A DNA stretch of 64,000 nucleotides, taken from Pragia fontium DSM 5563 = ATCC 49100 (GTDB lineage Bacteria > Pseudomonadota > Gammaproteobacteria > Enterobacterales > Enterobacteriaceae). The notes beneath the pieces are model-generated. The model was not told where the DNA came from and ran no database searches. It saw only the letters and a program-made list of their open reading frames with translations. Every line of letters begins with the position of its first letter. The stretch's first letter is position 1. Below, piece after piece: positions 47,833 through 56,692 of this stretch. Location: positions 21,250 through 85,249 of the forward strand of contig NZ_FOLW01000010.1 of assembly GCF_900112475.1 (NCBI RefSeq). The letters run 5' to 3'. A program made the translations under genes and the position numbers.

Positions 47833-47927
47833 GGAAGGTCATCGTCCCCGGTGGGGCGGCTGGACTTCAAATCCAGATGGGGCCGCCAGCGGTCCCTGGC
47901 AGGTTCGACTCCTGTGACTTTCCGCCA
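47833..47927 (+). tRNA. selC: tRNA-Sec (UCA anticodon)
   Basis: A 95-base tRNA with the eight-pair acceptor stem GGAAGGTC/GACTTTCC (one G-U), anticodon loop CTTCAAA with anticodon TCA, long variable arm, TTCGACTCC T loop and encoded CCA. It differs from E. coli selC at only a few bases. selC is a common island insertion site, but no integrase or repeated 3' end was seen after it. Confidence 0.97.
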
Positions 47928-48129
47928 ATTTGGTTCTTCCTGGTTGTTTTAAAGTCTATTAATTCCTTATATATCCCGCTTCACAGCCCATTTGGTTATG
48001 GTGAGGTATTTTGCAGTCTATTAAAAAGAAAGCATAAAATGCTATGCCTAAGTCACATTTATAACATTTTATTTACAATCTTATCGTTAAGTGTGATAGT
48101 CGATCTACTTTCTTAAACAGGCACTCATC

Positions 48130-48648
48130 ATGTTATCCAGAAGGAATCTTTTGATATCTGGTGCGGCCCTGACCGGATTCGCCGTACTCAGATCCGCACT
48201 ATCTTGGGCCTCAGAGCCTAACGAAAGCAGTGATAGCGCTATTTTCTTTAAGCTCTCTCTGTTATTAACCAGCAGAAAACACCTCAGCCCGGTCGTGGCA
48301 CAACGTGCGTTGCACGGTCTGGTCACCGAGGATGCTCAATTTCTACAAAATATGCGGCAGCTTTCAACGGCGATGACGCACGAAAATATCACTTCAGCTG
48401 ACCAACTTTACGGTCATCCGCTAATGAACGGTTCCTTTGGTGACACGGCTAAAAAGATTCTTTCAGCTTGGTATCTTGGCTATACCGGTACGCCAGTGCC
48501 CTTACGAGCGTCCGATAGTACTCGATTTGTTACTTATACCGACGCATTAGCCTACGCGCCAACTCTTGATGCTACCGTCATCCCAACCTACTCTCGCGGA
48601 CGTACCAACTACTGGGTACAACCACCGGTGACCATAAAAAACGATTAA
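48130..48648 (+). CDS. Sugar/polyol dehydrogenase small subunit (Tat-exported)
   Basis: A 172-residue protein with a Tat-type signal (LSRRNLLISGAALTGF). It resembles the small subunit of FAD-dependent membrane sugar dehydrogenases (sorbitol, fructose or gluconate type), which carries the large subunit out through Tat. It is the first of three genes with the GMC flavoprotein and the triheme cytochrome. The substrate cannot be told from sequence. Confidence 0.8.
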   Translation: MLSRRNLLISGAALTGFAVLRSALSWASEPNESSDSAIFFKLSLLLTSRKHLSPVVAQRALHGLVTEDAQFLQNMRQLSTAMTHENITSADQLYGHPLMNGSFGDTAKKILSAWYLGYTGTPVPLRASDSTRFVTYTDALAYAPTLDATVIPTYSRGRTNYWVQPPVTIKND

Positions 48649-48674
48649 CACCCGTTTAAGATGTGAGCAATGCC

Positions 48675-50264
48675 ATGAACAACCAATATGACGCCGATGT
48701 GATTGTCATCGGTTCAGGTGCGCTCGGCAGTAATGCCGCAACCGTCCTTGCCAACAAGGGTAAATCGGTGATTATTCTCGAAGCCGGAGAAAAGATCCCT
48801 CGCTGGAAAATTGTTGAAAACTTCAGAAATTCATCGAAAAAAAGTAACTATAACTCGCCATACCCCAATGAACCTTGGGCTCGTCATTCTTATGATGAGC
48901 AGTACATTGAAAATACCGGTCCGTTTGATTTCCGCCCCGGTATGCTGAAATTGGTGGGTGGCACCACTTGGCACTGGGCTGCCGCCTGTTGGCGCTCTTT
49001 ACCGAATGATATGAAGCTGAAGTCGCTGTATGGCGTGGGGCGAGACTGGCCGATGGAATACAGTGAACTTGAGCCGTATTACCAGAAAGCGGAGGAGGCA
49101 TTAGGCGTCTGCGGTAGTGATACTGACGATCAGAGTGGACAGGGAGGCGGTGCTTTTCCTCCTCGTTCCAAACCTTACCCGATGGAGCCGGAGGGGGAAA
49201 CTTATCTATTTCAGCGCTTAAAAAGCCGTCTGAGTCCGGTGGGCTATCACTTTATCCATGAACCGAACGGGCGTGCTACCCGGGCTTATGACAGTCGGCC
49301 TGCCTGTAGCGGTAATAATAACTGTATGCCGGTGTGCCCAATTGGTTCGATGTACAGTGACGATGTGCATGCCCAGCATGCGGAAGATGCCGGTGCGATG
49401 CTGATGACAGACTCTACTGCCTGGAAATTAGAAAAGGGCACTGACGACAAAATTGTTGCTGTGCATGTGCGTAGTTCTAAAGGTCTTGAGACTCGGCTAA
49501 CGGCAAAATATTTTATTGTGGCTGCCCACGGGCTGGAAACGCCAAAACTGCTGTTGCTGTCGGATGTGGCCAACAGTTCCGATCAGGTTGGCCGCAACCT
49601 GATGGATCATACCGGAATGGGGTTACAGTTTCTCGCTGATGAACCGCTATGGCCGGGACGCGGAGCCGTCCAGCAGGGTGGAATATTTAACAATCGGGAC
49701 GGCGATTTTCGTCGAAATCGTGCCGCGATTAAACACGCCATTTCTAACAATGTACCCAACATGACTGTTGCCAGCCGCCTGATAGCAAAGGGTGTTGTTG
49801 GCGCCGAGTTAGACAAGCAGATCCGCCATCAGGCATCGCGTTGGGTTGATATATCGTCGGTGTTTGAAATTCTACCTCAGGCGACGAATACCGTACGCCC
49901 GAGCACGACGCGTAAAGACGCATTGGGTATTCCAATGCTGACCGTCCACTATGAAGTGGATGATTACGTTAAGGCCGCTAAGTCGGTGGTTGATGCTGAT
50001 TACCAACAATTCGTCAGCTTGATGGGCGGTACGGTGATTGAAGATAACACCGGCTGGCAGAATCGTGATCACATTATGGGAACCGTCATTATGGGGACTA
50101 GCCCGAAAGATTCGGTCGTGAATCATGAATGTCGTTGTTGGGATCATAGCAATTTATTTCTGGCGACCACCGGTGTCATTCCCGCTTCTGGCGTGGTTAA
50201 TCCAACGTTGACCGGTGTTGCATTGAGCATTCGTGCGGCTGAAATCATCATTCGTGAGATTTGA
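48675..50264 (+). CDS. GMC-family FAD dehydrogenase large subunit
   Basis: A 529-residue flavoprotein. The FAD-binding VIVIGSGALGSNAA lies near the N-terminus, and the GMC C-terminal segment (TGVIPASGVVNPTLTGVALS) carries the active-site Asn/His region. A cysteine group (CSGNNNCMPVCPIGSMY) suggests a 3Fe-4S cluster, as reported for fructose and gluconate dehydrogenases. It has no signal of its own. The ATG at 48675 is preferred over a GTG at 48663. Likely oxidises gluconate or a related sugar acid/polyol in the periplasm. Confidence 0.85.
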   Translation: MNNQYDADVIVIGSGALGSNAATVLANKGKSVIILEAGEKIPRWKIVENFRNSSKKSNYNSPYPNEPWARHSYDEQYIENTGPFDFRPGMLKLVGGTTWHWAAACWRSLPNDMKLKSLYGVGRDWPMEYSELEPYYQKAEEALGVCGSDTDDQSGQGGGAFPPRSKPYPMEPEGETYLFQRLKSRLSPVGYHFIHEPNGRATRAYDSRPACSGNNNCMPVCPIGSMYSDDVHAQHAEDAGAMLMTDSTAWKLEKGTDDKIVAVHVRSSKGLETRLTAKYFIVAAHGLETPKLLLLSDVANSSDQVGRNLMDHTGMGLQFLADEPLWPGRGAVQQGGIFNNRDGDFRRNRAAIKHAISNNVPNMTVASRLIAKGVVGAELDKQIRHQASRWVDISSVFEILPQATNTVRPSTTRKDALGIPMLTVHYEVDDYVKAAKSVVDADYQQFVSLMGGTVIEDNTGWQNRDHIMGTVIMGTSPKDSVVNHECRCWDHSNLFLATTGVIPASGVVNPTLTGVALSIRAAEIIIREI

Positions 50265-50266
50265 AT

Positions 50267-51661
50267 ATGAAGATTGATTGCAAACGTTTAACCGTTGTCA
50301 CGGTGCTGATAGGGCTTTTTGTCTCTTTCCCGTTGCTGGCGGTAGAATCTGAAGCTAATAACGCGTTGATTGAACGGGGTAAATATATTGCTATTGCTGC
50401 CGACTGCGCAGCTTGCCATCGTCAAGCGGTTGAAAACGGAGTGCCGTTTGCCGGAGGCTATGCTATTGCGTCGCCGATGGGGAACATTATTGCCAGCAAT
50501 ATTACCCCATCCCGACAGTTTGGTATTGGTAACTATACCGAGATACAGTTTGCTGATGCGGTGCGTAGAGGTCTGGCGCAAGACGGTAGAAACCTTTATC
50601 CAGCAATGCCTTATACGGCCTATTATGGCATCAGTGATCAGGATATCCATGCACTTTACGCGTACTTTATGCAGGGCGTAAAACCGGCAGATATAGCGCC
50701 AACGGCGGTTACTGATCTGGGGTTTCCTTTCAATATTAGACAGGTCATGCTGGGCTGGAACCTGCTGTATCGAAACGAAAAACAGCTTGAAAAACAGGCA
50801 GGTATTTCTGAGCAATTATACCGGGGGCAGTATTTAGTTGAGGTACTGGGGCATTGCAGTACGTGCCATACGCCGCGCAATATGATGATGGCAGAGAAGA
50901 GTAGCCTGTACTTGTCGGGTAGCCCCCTCGGTGGTTGGTATGCGCCAAATATTACCTCGGATAGCAGCGGTATTGCTGGCTGGAGTCAGCGCGATTTGGT
51001 GACCTATTTGCAAACTGGTCATCTGGCGAATAAAGCTCAGGCGGCAGGTCCGATGGCCGAAGCGGTTGAGAAAAGTTTTCGCTTTATGACGGATGAAGAT
51101 CTGAACGCCATGGCCGCATGGATTAAACAGGTACCTGCCGTTTCTACCCCAGTAGCCACTAAATCGCCGCGGTCGTTAGCAACCGATATTAACAACGTTA
51201 TTATTGGTCAAGGTAATCAGGCTTCGCTGGTGGATATTTCACAAACCGACGGAGCTACGCTGTATGAAAGCGCCTGTGCCAGCTGTCATGGTCGGCAGGG
51301 ACAAGGGACTGCCGATAATTTTTATCCATCATTAACCCACAATAGCGCTGTTTCCGGCCCAGGCCCACAGAATCTGGTCATGACCATTGTAATGGGCATT
51401 CAGCGCAAAGGCAGTGACGGTGAAGTCAGTATGCCGGCTTTTGGTCAACAGATGAATAATGAGCAGATTGCTTCACTCAGCAACTATGTACGTAATCAGT
51501 TTGCCAATATTGACGATAGGCTAACGGCAGAAAACGTACAGATGTTACGCAACGGCGGTGAGTTACCGTTTATCGTGCTCTATCTGAATTGGCTAATGGG
51601 GGCCGGTGCTGTGATAGTGCTGCTGATCCTGTTTGGCTTAATGCGGTTGAGGAAACGATAA
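50267..51661 (+). CDS. Triheme cytochrome c subunit of the dehydrogenase
   Basis: A 464-residue periplasmic cytochrome with three heme-binding CxxCH sites: CAACH (47-51), CSTCH (197-201) and CASCH (337-341). It has an N-terminal signal peptide and a C-terminal membrane anchor (WLMGAGAVIVLLILFGLMRLRKR region). It takes electrons from the flavoprotein and passes them to ubiquinone. It starts 2 bp after the GMC stop codon. Confidence 0.92.
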   Translation: MKIDCKRLTVVTVLIGLFVSFPLLAVESEANNALIERGKYIAIAADCAACHRQAVENGVPFAGGYAIASPMGNIIASNITPSRQFGIGNYTEIQFADAVRRGLAQDGRNLYPAMPYTAYYGISDQDIHALYAYFMQGVKPADIAPTAVTDLGFPFNIRQVMLGWNLLYRNEKQLEKQAGISEQLYRGQYLVEVLGHCSTCHTPRNMMMAEKSSLYLSGSPLGGWYAPNITSDSSGIAGWSQRDLVTYLQTGHLANKAQAAGPMAEAVEKSFRFMTDEDLNAMAAWIKQVPAVSTPVATKSPRSLATDINNVIIGQGNQASLVDISQTDGATLYESACASCHGRQGQGTADNFYPSLTHNSAVSGPGPQNLVMTIVMGIQRKGSDGEVSMPAFGQQMNNEQIASLSNYVRNQFANIDDRLTAENVQMLRNGGELPFIVLYLNWLMGAGAVIVLLILFGLMRLRKR

Positions 51662-51740
51662 GCCTTATCGTGGGAAAGTCTCGCCTCAATGTTTTATGCT
51701 GAAAAAAGGGCAAGTACTCAATTTACCGTGTACTCAAAAA

Positions 51741-51772
51741 AAGCTGTATCGGTAATAAACACGATACAGCTT
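51741..51772. terminator. Bidirectional terminator between cytochrome and tsuB
   Basis: AAGCTGTATCG/CGATACAGCTT, an 11-pair perfect stem, followed on the minus strand by TTTTTTT. It ends the minus-strand tsuAB transcript and could serve the cytochrome operon too. Confidence 0.8.
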
Positions 51773-51846
51773 ATTAAATCCAATCAGTTTTTAGTATTAG
51801 CATCAGATATAAGTCATGCTGATATCTGGTTTATTCCGGTAAATTT

Positions 51847-52074
51847 TTACCCTTTCTGGATACTAATTTGCCATTGAGCATCGCCAGTTTGTTTAAAGCT
51901 GGTGACTTGATGACCATCTTCAACCGCCCAGCGGGGTAAGTTTTCTGTTGCTTGAGCGCAGTCATACTCAATAACCAGCGTATCGCCGCTATTGAGTTCA
52001 GCAATGTGTTTTTTCGCTTCAATTAAAGGAAAAGGGCAAAGTTTTCCAGTGGTATCTAATGTTAATGTTTTCAT
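51847..52074 (-). CDS. tsuB: TusA-family sulfur carrier TsuB (YeeD)
   Basis: A 75-residue protein, the same length as E. coli YeeD, with the TusA-type active cysteine in LCPFPLIEAKK (Cys13). TsuB receives thiosulfate sulfur from the transporter TsuA on the inner face of the membrane. It starts 4 bp after tsuA. Confidence 0.92.
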   Translation of the reverse strand: MKTLTLDTTGKLCPFPLIEAKKHIAELNSGDTLVIEYDCAQATENLPRWAVEDGHQVTSFKQTGDAQWQISIQKG

Positions 52075-52078
52075 TTTT

Positions 52079-53113
52079 TTATGCCTTTTGTTGTTTAACT
52101 AATTGATTAGGAATAATAATGGTGAAATAACTCACCAACCAACTTCCTAAAAGAATGCAGGGAATAAACAGCCAACCTTGCCAGGAAAACCAAGCGGTAT
52201 TTACTACGGTATTACCTAACATACAGCCACCAGCCAGTCCGCTACCGATTCCCATAAACAACCCACCCGCCAGACTTTTTGCCAGCGTTGGCCATCCTGG
52301 AGAACGTAGTCTTAACTCCTGACTGCCCCATGCAGCCACTAAAGCTCCGACAAAAATCCCCATTAATAAATATCCTGCCCAGCCAAAGAATCCGGTTTTA
52401 CCTTCCGTTAGCAATGAGAAGAGTTGTGCACTGGGCCCGCTGATCCCTAATCCGCCAACTCGGCCAGACATCAAACTTGATGGCCAGGCTAATAAAGCAA
52501 TAACGGCAATAAAAATCGCGGTAATAAAAGGGTGCCACCTCGCTTCAAATAACCAATGTGCGAGACCTTGTTTACGCGGTTCCGGCTGTGGAATGGAATA
52601 CGGCTTTCTTTTTAAATGGCGATAAACTAAAAAGACCGTGATGAAGGTTAAGAATAGGACGGCAACCCAGGGAGAAATGTTCAAGGTTTGGGTCAGCGAA
52701 GCATCAGGTAACGATGGGGCATTAATAGGAGCAAATAGCTGCTTACCGCTTGGCTGGCGGATATACCAGCTGGAAACGACAAAGCCTACCACTGCAATCA
52801 TACTTCCCGCTAAGCCTTCAGCAGCACGATAATAAGCGCCGGTAGAGCATGAACCGGCCAAACCCATTCCTATGCCAAACGTGACGCCACCAACCAATGT
52901 TGCCAGCCAGTGAAAATCGCCGGAAGGTAATTTTGCCCAATCTAGCGCGATGAAAGCGAACAGCCCTATGCTTTGCAGAGTAATAATAATCAGAATGGCA
53001 ATCGTCATTCGACTATCGCGGAATAGGTAGAGATCGCGTAGCCCACCGGCCATGCAGAAACGGCCACGCTGCATGATAAAACCGAGAAGAAAGCCCAAAA
53101 ACAGACCTGTCAT
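52079..53113 (-). CDS. tsuA: Thiosulfate transporter TsuA (YeeE/YedE family)
   Basis: A 344-residue multi-helix inner membrane protein with the repeated YeeE/YedE motifs. The functional cysteines are seen in GRFCMAGG, AGSCSTGAYYRAAEG and AGGCMLGN. It imports thiosulfate for cysteine synthesis together with TsuB. It overlaps nothing and is followed at once by tsuB. Confidence 0.9.
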   Translation of the reverse strand: MTGLFLGFLLGFIMQRGRFCMAGGLRDLYLFRDSRMTIAILIIITLQSIGLFAFIALDWAKLPSGDFHWLATLVGGVTFGIGMGLAGSCSTGAYYRAAEGLAGSMIAVVGFVVSSWYIRQPSGKQLFAPINAPSLPDASLTQTLNISPWVAVLFLTFITVFLVYRHLKRKPYSIPQPEPRKQGLAHWLFEARWHPFITAIFIAVIALLAWPSSLMSGRVGGLGISGPSAQLFSLLTEGKTGFFGWAGYLLMGIFVGALVAAWGSQELRLRSPGWPTLAKSLAGGLFMGIGSGLAGGCMLGNTVVNTAWFSWQGWLFIPCILLGSWLVSYFTIIIPNQLVKQQKA

Positions 53114-53352
53114 AGGGGGAAACTCCTGTCGTTATAGGTATTACTATAGATAAATGGTAAAAATACGGGCGGAAGTGTACTGCTTTTTAAGAGAAGGGAG
53201 TTAATGACATTCTACAAAATGGGATAAAAATATCATATTTAAACAGTGGGCAAATCTTTCCAAATCAACCACCGCCGGAAGATCATCAGTATTCAGCTAC
53301 AGACAGCGGTAGGCTGGTTTCTCCATTGCTCGCGTTATTTCATTGATATAAA

Positions 53353-53454
53353 TTAGTGGGTGAGGCCAATCAGACTCCCTTCAAACTCACAGATAAGCCA
53401 AAAGAACATCAATAACGCTACACCGATAGTCATAAAGACTAATTTATCATTCAT
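53353..53454 (-). CDS. Predicted 33-aa single-helix membrane protein
   Basis: A short frame with ATG at 53454 and AAGGA nine bases upstream. It codes for MNDKLVFMTIGVALLMFFWL followed by ICEFEGSLIGLTH: one membrane helix of about 18 residues with short ends, the shape of known enterobacterial small membrane proteins. I do not recognise the family. It lies alone between tsuA and the next minus-strand gene. Confidence 0.55.
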   Translation of the reverse strand: MNDKLVFMTIGVALLMFFWLICEFEGSLIGLTH

Positions 53455-53617
53455 CGCTACACATCCTTGTTATGCTATTTACTGACAGAACCAGATTCCC
53501 TGATGAGGAATAGCATAATCATTGGTAGATCTTTCACAACCCATTTGATTGTTTATTTTTACGGCATCTCTCCGTTACGGGCTACTGTATTCTTCATCGC
53601 TTGAGAACGAGCATGGC

Positions 53618-54037
53618 TTATGGCATGCACTCAATGACGTCTGGTTTTTGGTAATTGATAATTTTGATCAGTTTAGCCACGTCAAAATCATCATTTTGCT
53701 GTTGGTTGACGTGATAGTCTGAGACTTCCACTGTGAGCTTGCCGCTGTACCCACATCCTTTTTCTGGTGCTTGGTTGGGAATATCCAATGCCTTACGCGC
53801 TTGTTCATAGTCACTGAAGCAGAACCAAAGCTGGCGTTCATCATTTTTGCTACGCGGAATCTGCTTACCTGTCTGAGCATCCGGTGACATGCAAATATTT
53901 TTACCGATCATCTCCATACTCATTTCGTCAGTGTAAAAGCTATATTCACCGGATAGCGTCATCGTATTTGCAGCAGCGCTACTAAAGCTGATGAAACAGG
54001 TTGAGAGGGCAAGCAGCCCTACTTTCAGGCTTGGCAT
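53618..54037 (-). CDS. Secreted protein of unknown function
   Basis: A 139-residue protein with a signal peptide (MPSLKVGLLALSTCFISFSS, cleavage near AAA) and GGGAG before the ATG at 54037. The mature part has four cysteines (KNICMS, WFCFSD, KGCGYS, IECMP), probably two disulfides. Not recognised. It follows a SMI1/KNR4-like gene after 47 bp and may be in its operon. Confidence 0.75.
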   Translation of the reverse strand: MPSLKVGLLALSTCFISFSSAAANTMTLSGEYSFYTDEMSMEMIGKNICMSPDAQTGKQIPRSKNDERQLWFCFSDYEQARKALDIPNQAPEKGCGYSGKLTVEVSDYHVNQQQNDDFDVAKLIKIINYQKPDVIECMP

Positions 54038-54084
54038 TGTGACTCCCGTTAATGTTGAGTGTGGCAATGTCATGACGACTGTAT

Positions 54085-54759
54085 TTAAATGCACTGTTTT
54101 TCCGCCCAACGGCAGAATGGGTCTTCGCTATTGGTGTCACCGATTTCAGCCGGATATTTTACTATTTCCAGAGCCGTATTCGGGATCGTAACGTCAAATG
54201 TGCTTGTTACCCATTGTTGATAAGCCTTATTGGGGTATATGTATATGCCGCTGGCGGATTCCGGACTGTTGGGTGGATAAGGATATTCCTCATTCCAGCA
54301 AAGTTCGTCGTAGCCAATGGCCATCAGGCGCAGAAAATCGACCATGTTGTCCGCTAAAACACAGCTGAGTATTGAGCCTGAGCCGGAACCCATATGCACA
54401 ATTTTAAGTTGGTCTTCATCATCCAGCCATAATGCTGCTTCGGAACCTTCGGCTCCAGTTCTGGCAAAGACGAACAGGCGCTCGGAAATCTGTGGATCGT
54501 TTTCTTTTCTGCCAAACCAATATTTTAGTCCATCATTTGCGGTTGCGGAGAATTGAATGATGGTACCGCCGTGCCGTTCTTCATCGGTCCAGCTTTGTTC
54601 CAGTTTGTCTTGCGGATACAGAAAGCCAATACGCTGTTTATCATCGAGATCTTGATAGTGGCCTTGCTGTTCAATCCATTCATAGAGCATAGCCAGTTCA
54701 TCTGGGATCCAGAGTTTAGTGGGTAAAATAGCGTTAAGTTGATCGAATAGTTTTCCCAT
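54085..54759 (-). CDS. SMI1/KNR4-like protein (possible immunity protein)
   Basis: A 224-residue cytoplasmic protein with features of the SMI1/KNR4 fold: W17IPDELAMLYEW near the N-terminus and the GSGSGSILSCVLADNMVDFL / GYDELCWNEEY segment. Members often protect against contact-dependent or secreted toxins. No toxin gene is visible beside it, so it may be an orphan immunity gene or have another role. Confidence 0.65.
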   Translation of the reverse strand: MGKLFDQLNAILPTKLWIPDELAMLYEWIEQQGHYQDLDDKQRIGFLYPQDKLEQSWTDEERHGGTIIQFSATANDGLKYWFGRKENDPQISERLFVFARTGAEGSEAALWLDDEDQLKIVHMGSGSGSILSCVLADNMVDFLRLMAIGYDELCWNEEYPYPPNSPESASGIYIYPNKAYQQWVTSTFDVTIPNTALEIVKYPAEIGDTNSEDPFCRWAEKQCI

Positions 54760-54878
54760 GATGTGCTCACTCGTTCAGTTTGAGTTGAAGGTAACTTTTG
54801 ATGTTATAACAGGAAATCAGCGATGAAATCAGCGGGGCACATCACAACAGGAAAAACAATCAGCAATGGGGCGCTAAA

Positions 54879-54974
54879 TTATCGAAAGCGTTGGCGATAT
54901 TCACTAGGAGATACCTGAGCTGTGGGGTTTTTTGTTGCTTTAATCACCTGATATTGCTTGTGATTAGTGGGCAT
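54879..54974 (-). pseudogene. Remnant of an AraC-family regulator
   Basis: The minus strand reads ...ATKNPTAQVSPSEYRQRFR and stop. The ending SPSEYRQRFR is the classic C-terminus of AraC/XylS DNA-binding domains. Only about 30 codons are open and the rest of the gene is gone, so this is a decayed fragment. It could once have controlled the MBL hydrolase gene that starts at 55062. Confidence 0.6.
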
Positions 54975-55061
54975 AGTTTTTATATTGCTTCAATAACGCT
55001 GTTTGATAAGACGGATGTCGCTTTCTATCGGTGGGTAAGCGAGTAACCAATAAGGAATGCT

Positions 55062-55895
55062 ATGAAGTTAACAGTCTTGCTGGATAATAATACCCTGATC
55101 GATCGCTATTTGATTGGTGAGCCGGGTGTGTGCTACCACATTGATATTGATGGCCGGCAGGTTTTGTTAGATACCGGTTACTCTAATGTGTTTATGCAAA
55201 ATGCCGATATTTTAGGCATCGACTTAAAGCAGGTGGATACTATTATTTTGTCCCATGGGCATAACGATCATACCTGGGGATTGGGTCATTTAATGCAATA
55301 TTTCGATCGTACCGATCGGCCAACGGATAAGCGCATTCAACTCGTTGCCCATCCTGATGCTTTTGCGCCGAAGTTCTACGGCGATAAAATTATTGGCGCA
55401 AACTATCCGCAGGACTGCTATAGCAATTATCTGGATAAGGTCGAAACTAAGGAACCTTACTACATTACCGATAACTTGCTGTTTCTGGGTGAAATAAAAC
55501 GTACCAACGACTTTGAGGCACAGCGTCCGGTTGGCCAGACCAAAGATTGCTGTGGCAATTTGGTGAGTGACTATGTACTGGATGATAGTGCCTTGGTGTA
55601 TACCGGCCCGGATGGTCTGGTGGTGATTTCCGGATGCTCCCATTCTGGTATCTGTAACATTGTGGACTATGCAATTAGCGTAACCGGCGATAAACGTGTG
55701 TCAGCGGTGATAGGCGGTTTCCATTTACAGAACGCCAGTAACACCTTGATGGCTCGTACCGCTGAACATTTAGGACGTATACAGCCAGAGAGTTTGTATC
55801 CTTGCCACTGTACCGATCTTAACGCCAAAATCGCACTGGCTCAGAGCACCAATGTGAACGAGGTCGGCGTAGGAAAAGTATTAGAGTTTGCCTAA
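55062..55895 (+). CDS. MBL-fold metallo-hydrolase
   Basis: A 277-residue metallo-beta-lactamase fold enzyme with the metal motif SHGHNDHTWG near 64-73 and further metal ligands in SGCSHSGI and the GGFHLQ and CHCTD segments. It resembles the MJ0936-type/dihydropterin-related MBL group. Substrate unknown. It is followed after 45 bp by a GNAT gene. Confidence 0.85.
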   Translation: MKLTVLLDNNTLIDRYLIGEPGVCYHIDIDGRQVLLDTGYSNVFMQNADILGIDLKQVDTIILSHGHNDHTWGLGHLMQYFDRTDRPTDKRIQLVAHPDAFAPKFYGDKIIGANYPQDCYSNYLDKVETKEPYYITDNLLFLGEIKRTNDFEAQRPVGQTKDCCGNLVSDYVLDDSALVYTGPDGLVVISGCSHSGICNIVDYAISVTGDKRVSAVIGGFHLQNASNTLMARTAEHLGRIQPESLYPCHCTDLNAKIALAQSTNVNEVGVGKVLEFA

Positions 55896-55940
55896 AGTCG
55901 GTTTGAAAAAGTTGGTAATAAACGAAAGGACGATGTCATT

Positions 55941-56432
55941 GTGGAATCGATAAAAATAAGAACGGCATTGCCGCAAGATGTTGCTCGATGCTATGAGATT
56001 GAAACAACTGCCTATGAAGGTGATGAAGCCGCGACCGAAGCGAAAATTGCCAAGCGCATTGAAGTCTATCCTGAAGGATTTTTGCTGTTGGAAACGGTAG
56101 AAGGCATTACCGGTTTTATCAACAGCGGCTGTGCTTATGATGTTGTTATGTCTGATGAAGAGTTTAAAGAGCTAATTGGTCACGACTCTGACGCACCGAA
56201 TGTGGTGATTATGTCAGTAGTTGTTGATCCGGATTTTCAGGGAAAGGGCTATTCTGCCGTTTTAATGAAGGCATTTATTCAGCATATGCAGGAATTGGGT
56301 AAGAAAACCATTCATCTAATGTGCAAACAGCGTCATATTGGGCTGTATGAAAAATTTGGTTTTGTTTACGTTAAACAGTCTGAATCCGATCACGGTGGCA
56401 TGTCGTGGCACGAGATGGTCATGGATATTTAA
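55941..56432 (+). CDS. GNAT-family N-acetyltransferase
   Basis: A 163-residue acetyltransferase. The acetyl-CoA motif is VVVDPDFQGKGYSAVLMKAF, with a following strand IHLMCKQRHIGLYEKFGF typical of arylalkylamine-like GNATs. The start is GTG at 55941 with AAAGGA about ten bases upstream. Substrate unknown; probably co-transcribed with the MBL gene. Confidence 0.85.
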   Translation: MESIKIRTALPQDVARCYEIETTAYEGDEAATEAKIAKRIEVYPEGFLLLETVEGITGFINSGCAYDVVMSDEEFKELIGHDSDAPNVVIMSVVVDPDFQGKGYSAVLMKAFIQHMQELGKKTIHLMCKQRHIGLYEKFGFVYVKQSESDHGGMSWHEMVMDI

Positions 56433-56526
56433 TGGGGAATCATCAGCTTTCGAATGGCACTCTCCAAATGTTTGTGTGGCGCACTGGTGGACATCAAAGG
56501 GTGTTTTTTGCTGCTGAAGAGTGCGC

Positions 56527-56532
56527 TATAAT
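56527..56532 (+). promoter_or_regulatory. -10 element before the CxxC small protein
   Basis: A perfect TATAAT 28 bases before the small gene's ATG, with a T-rich but poor -35 (GTTTTTTG) at the right distance. Confidence 0.5.
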
Positions 56533-56560
56533 CATTGTTCGATGATGGGGAGAGTAATGT

Positions 56561-56692
56561 ATGAGTGATGATATTTTTGATTTTGATATTGATGCCGAGT
56601 TAGAACAGGCTGAGAAGAAAGCCCAGCAAAAAGCCAGCGAAATTCCTGATGCTGTTCAGGATGAAGGCGACTGTGAAGGCTGTAAAATCTGA
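56561..56692 (+). CDS. Small acidic CxxC protein (43 aa)
   Basis: Starts MSDDIFDFDIDAELEQAEKK and ends EGDCEGCKI. The GGGGAGAG before the ATG and the TATAAT upstream indicate a real gene. It is highly acidic at the start, helical in the middle, and carries a C-terminal CxxC that could bind metal or be redox active. I do not recognise it. Confidence 0.7.
   Translation: MSDDIFDFDIDAELEQAEKKAQQKASEIPDAVQDEGDCEGCKI

Noticed and set aside
47928-48129. Possible genomic island attached to selC
   Set aside because: No integrase gene and no second copy of the tRNA 3' end were found downstream.
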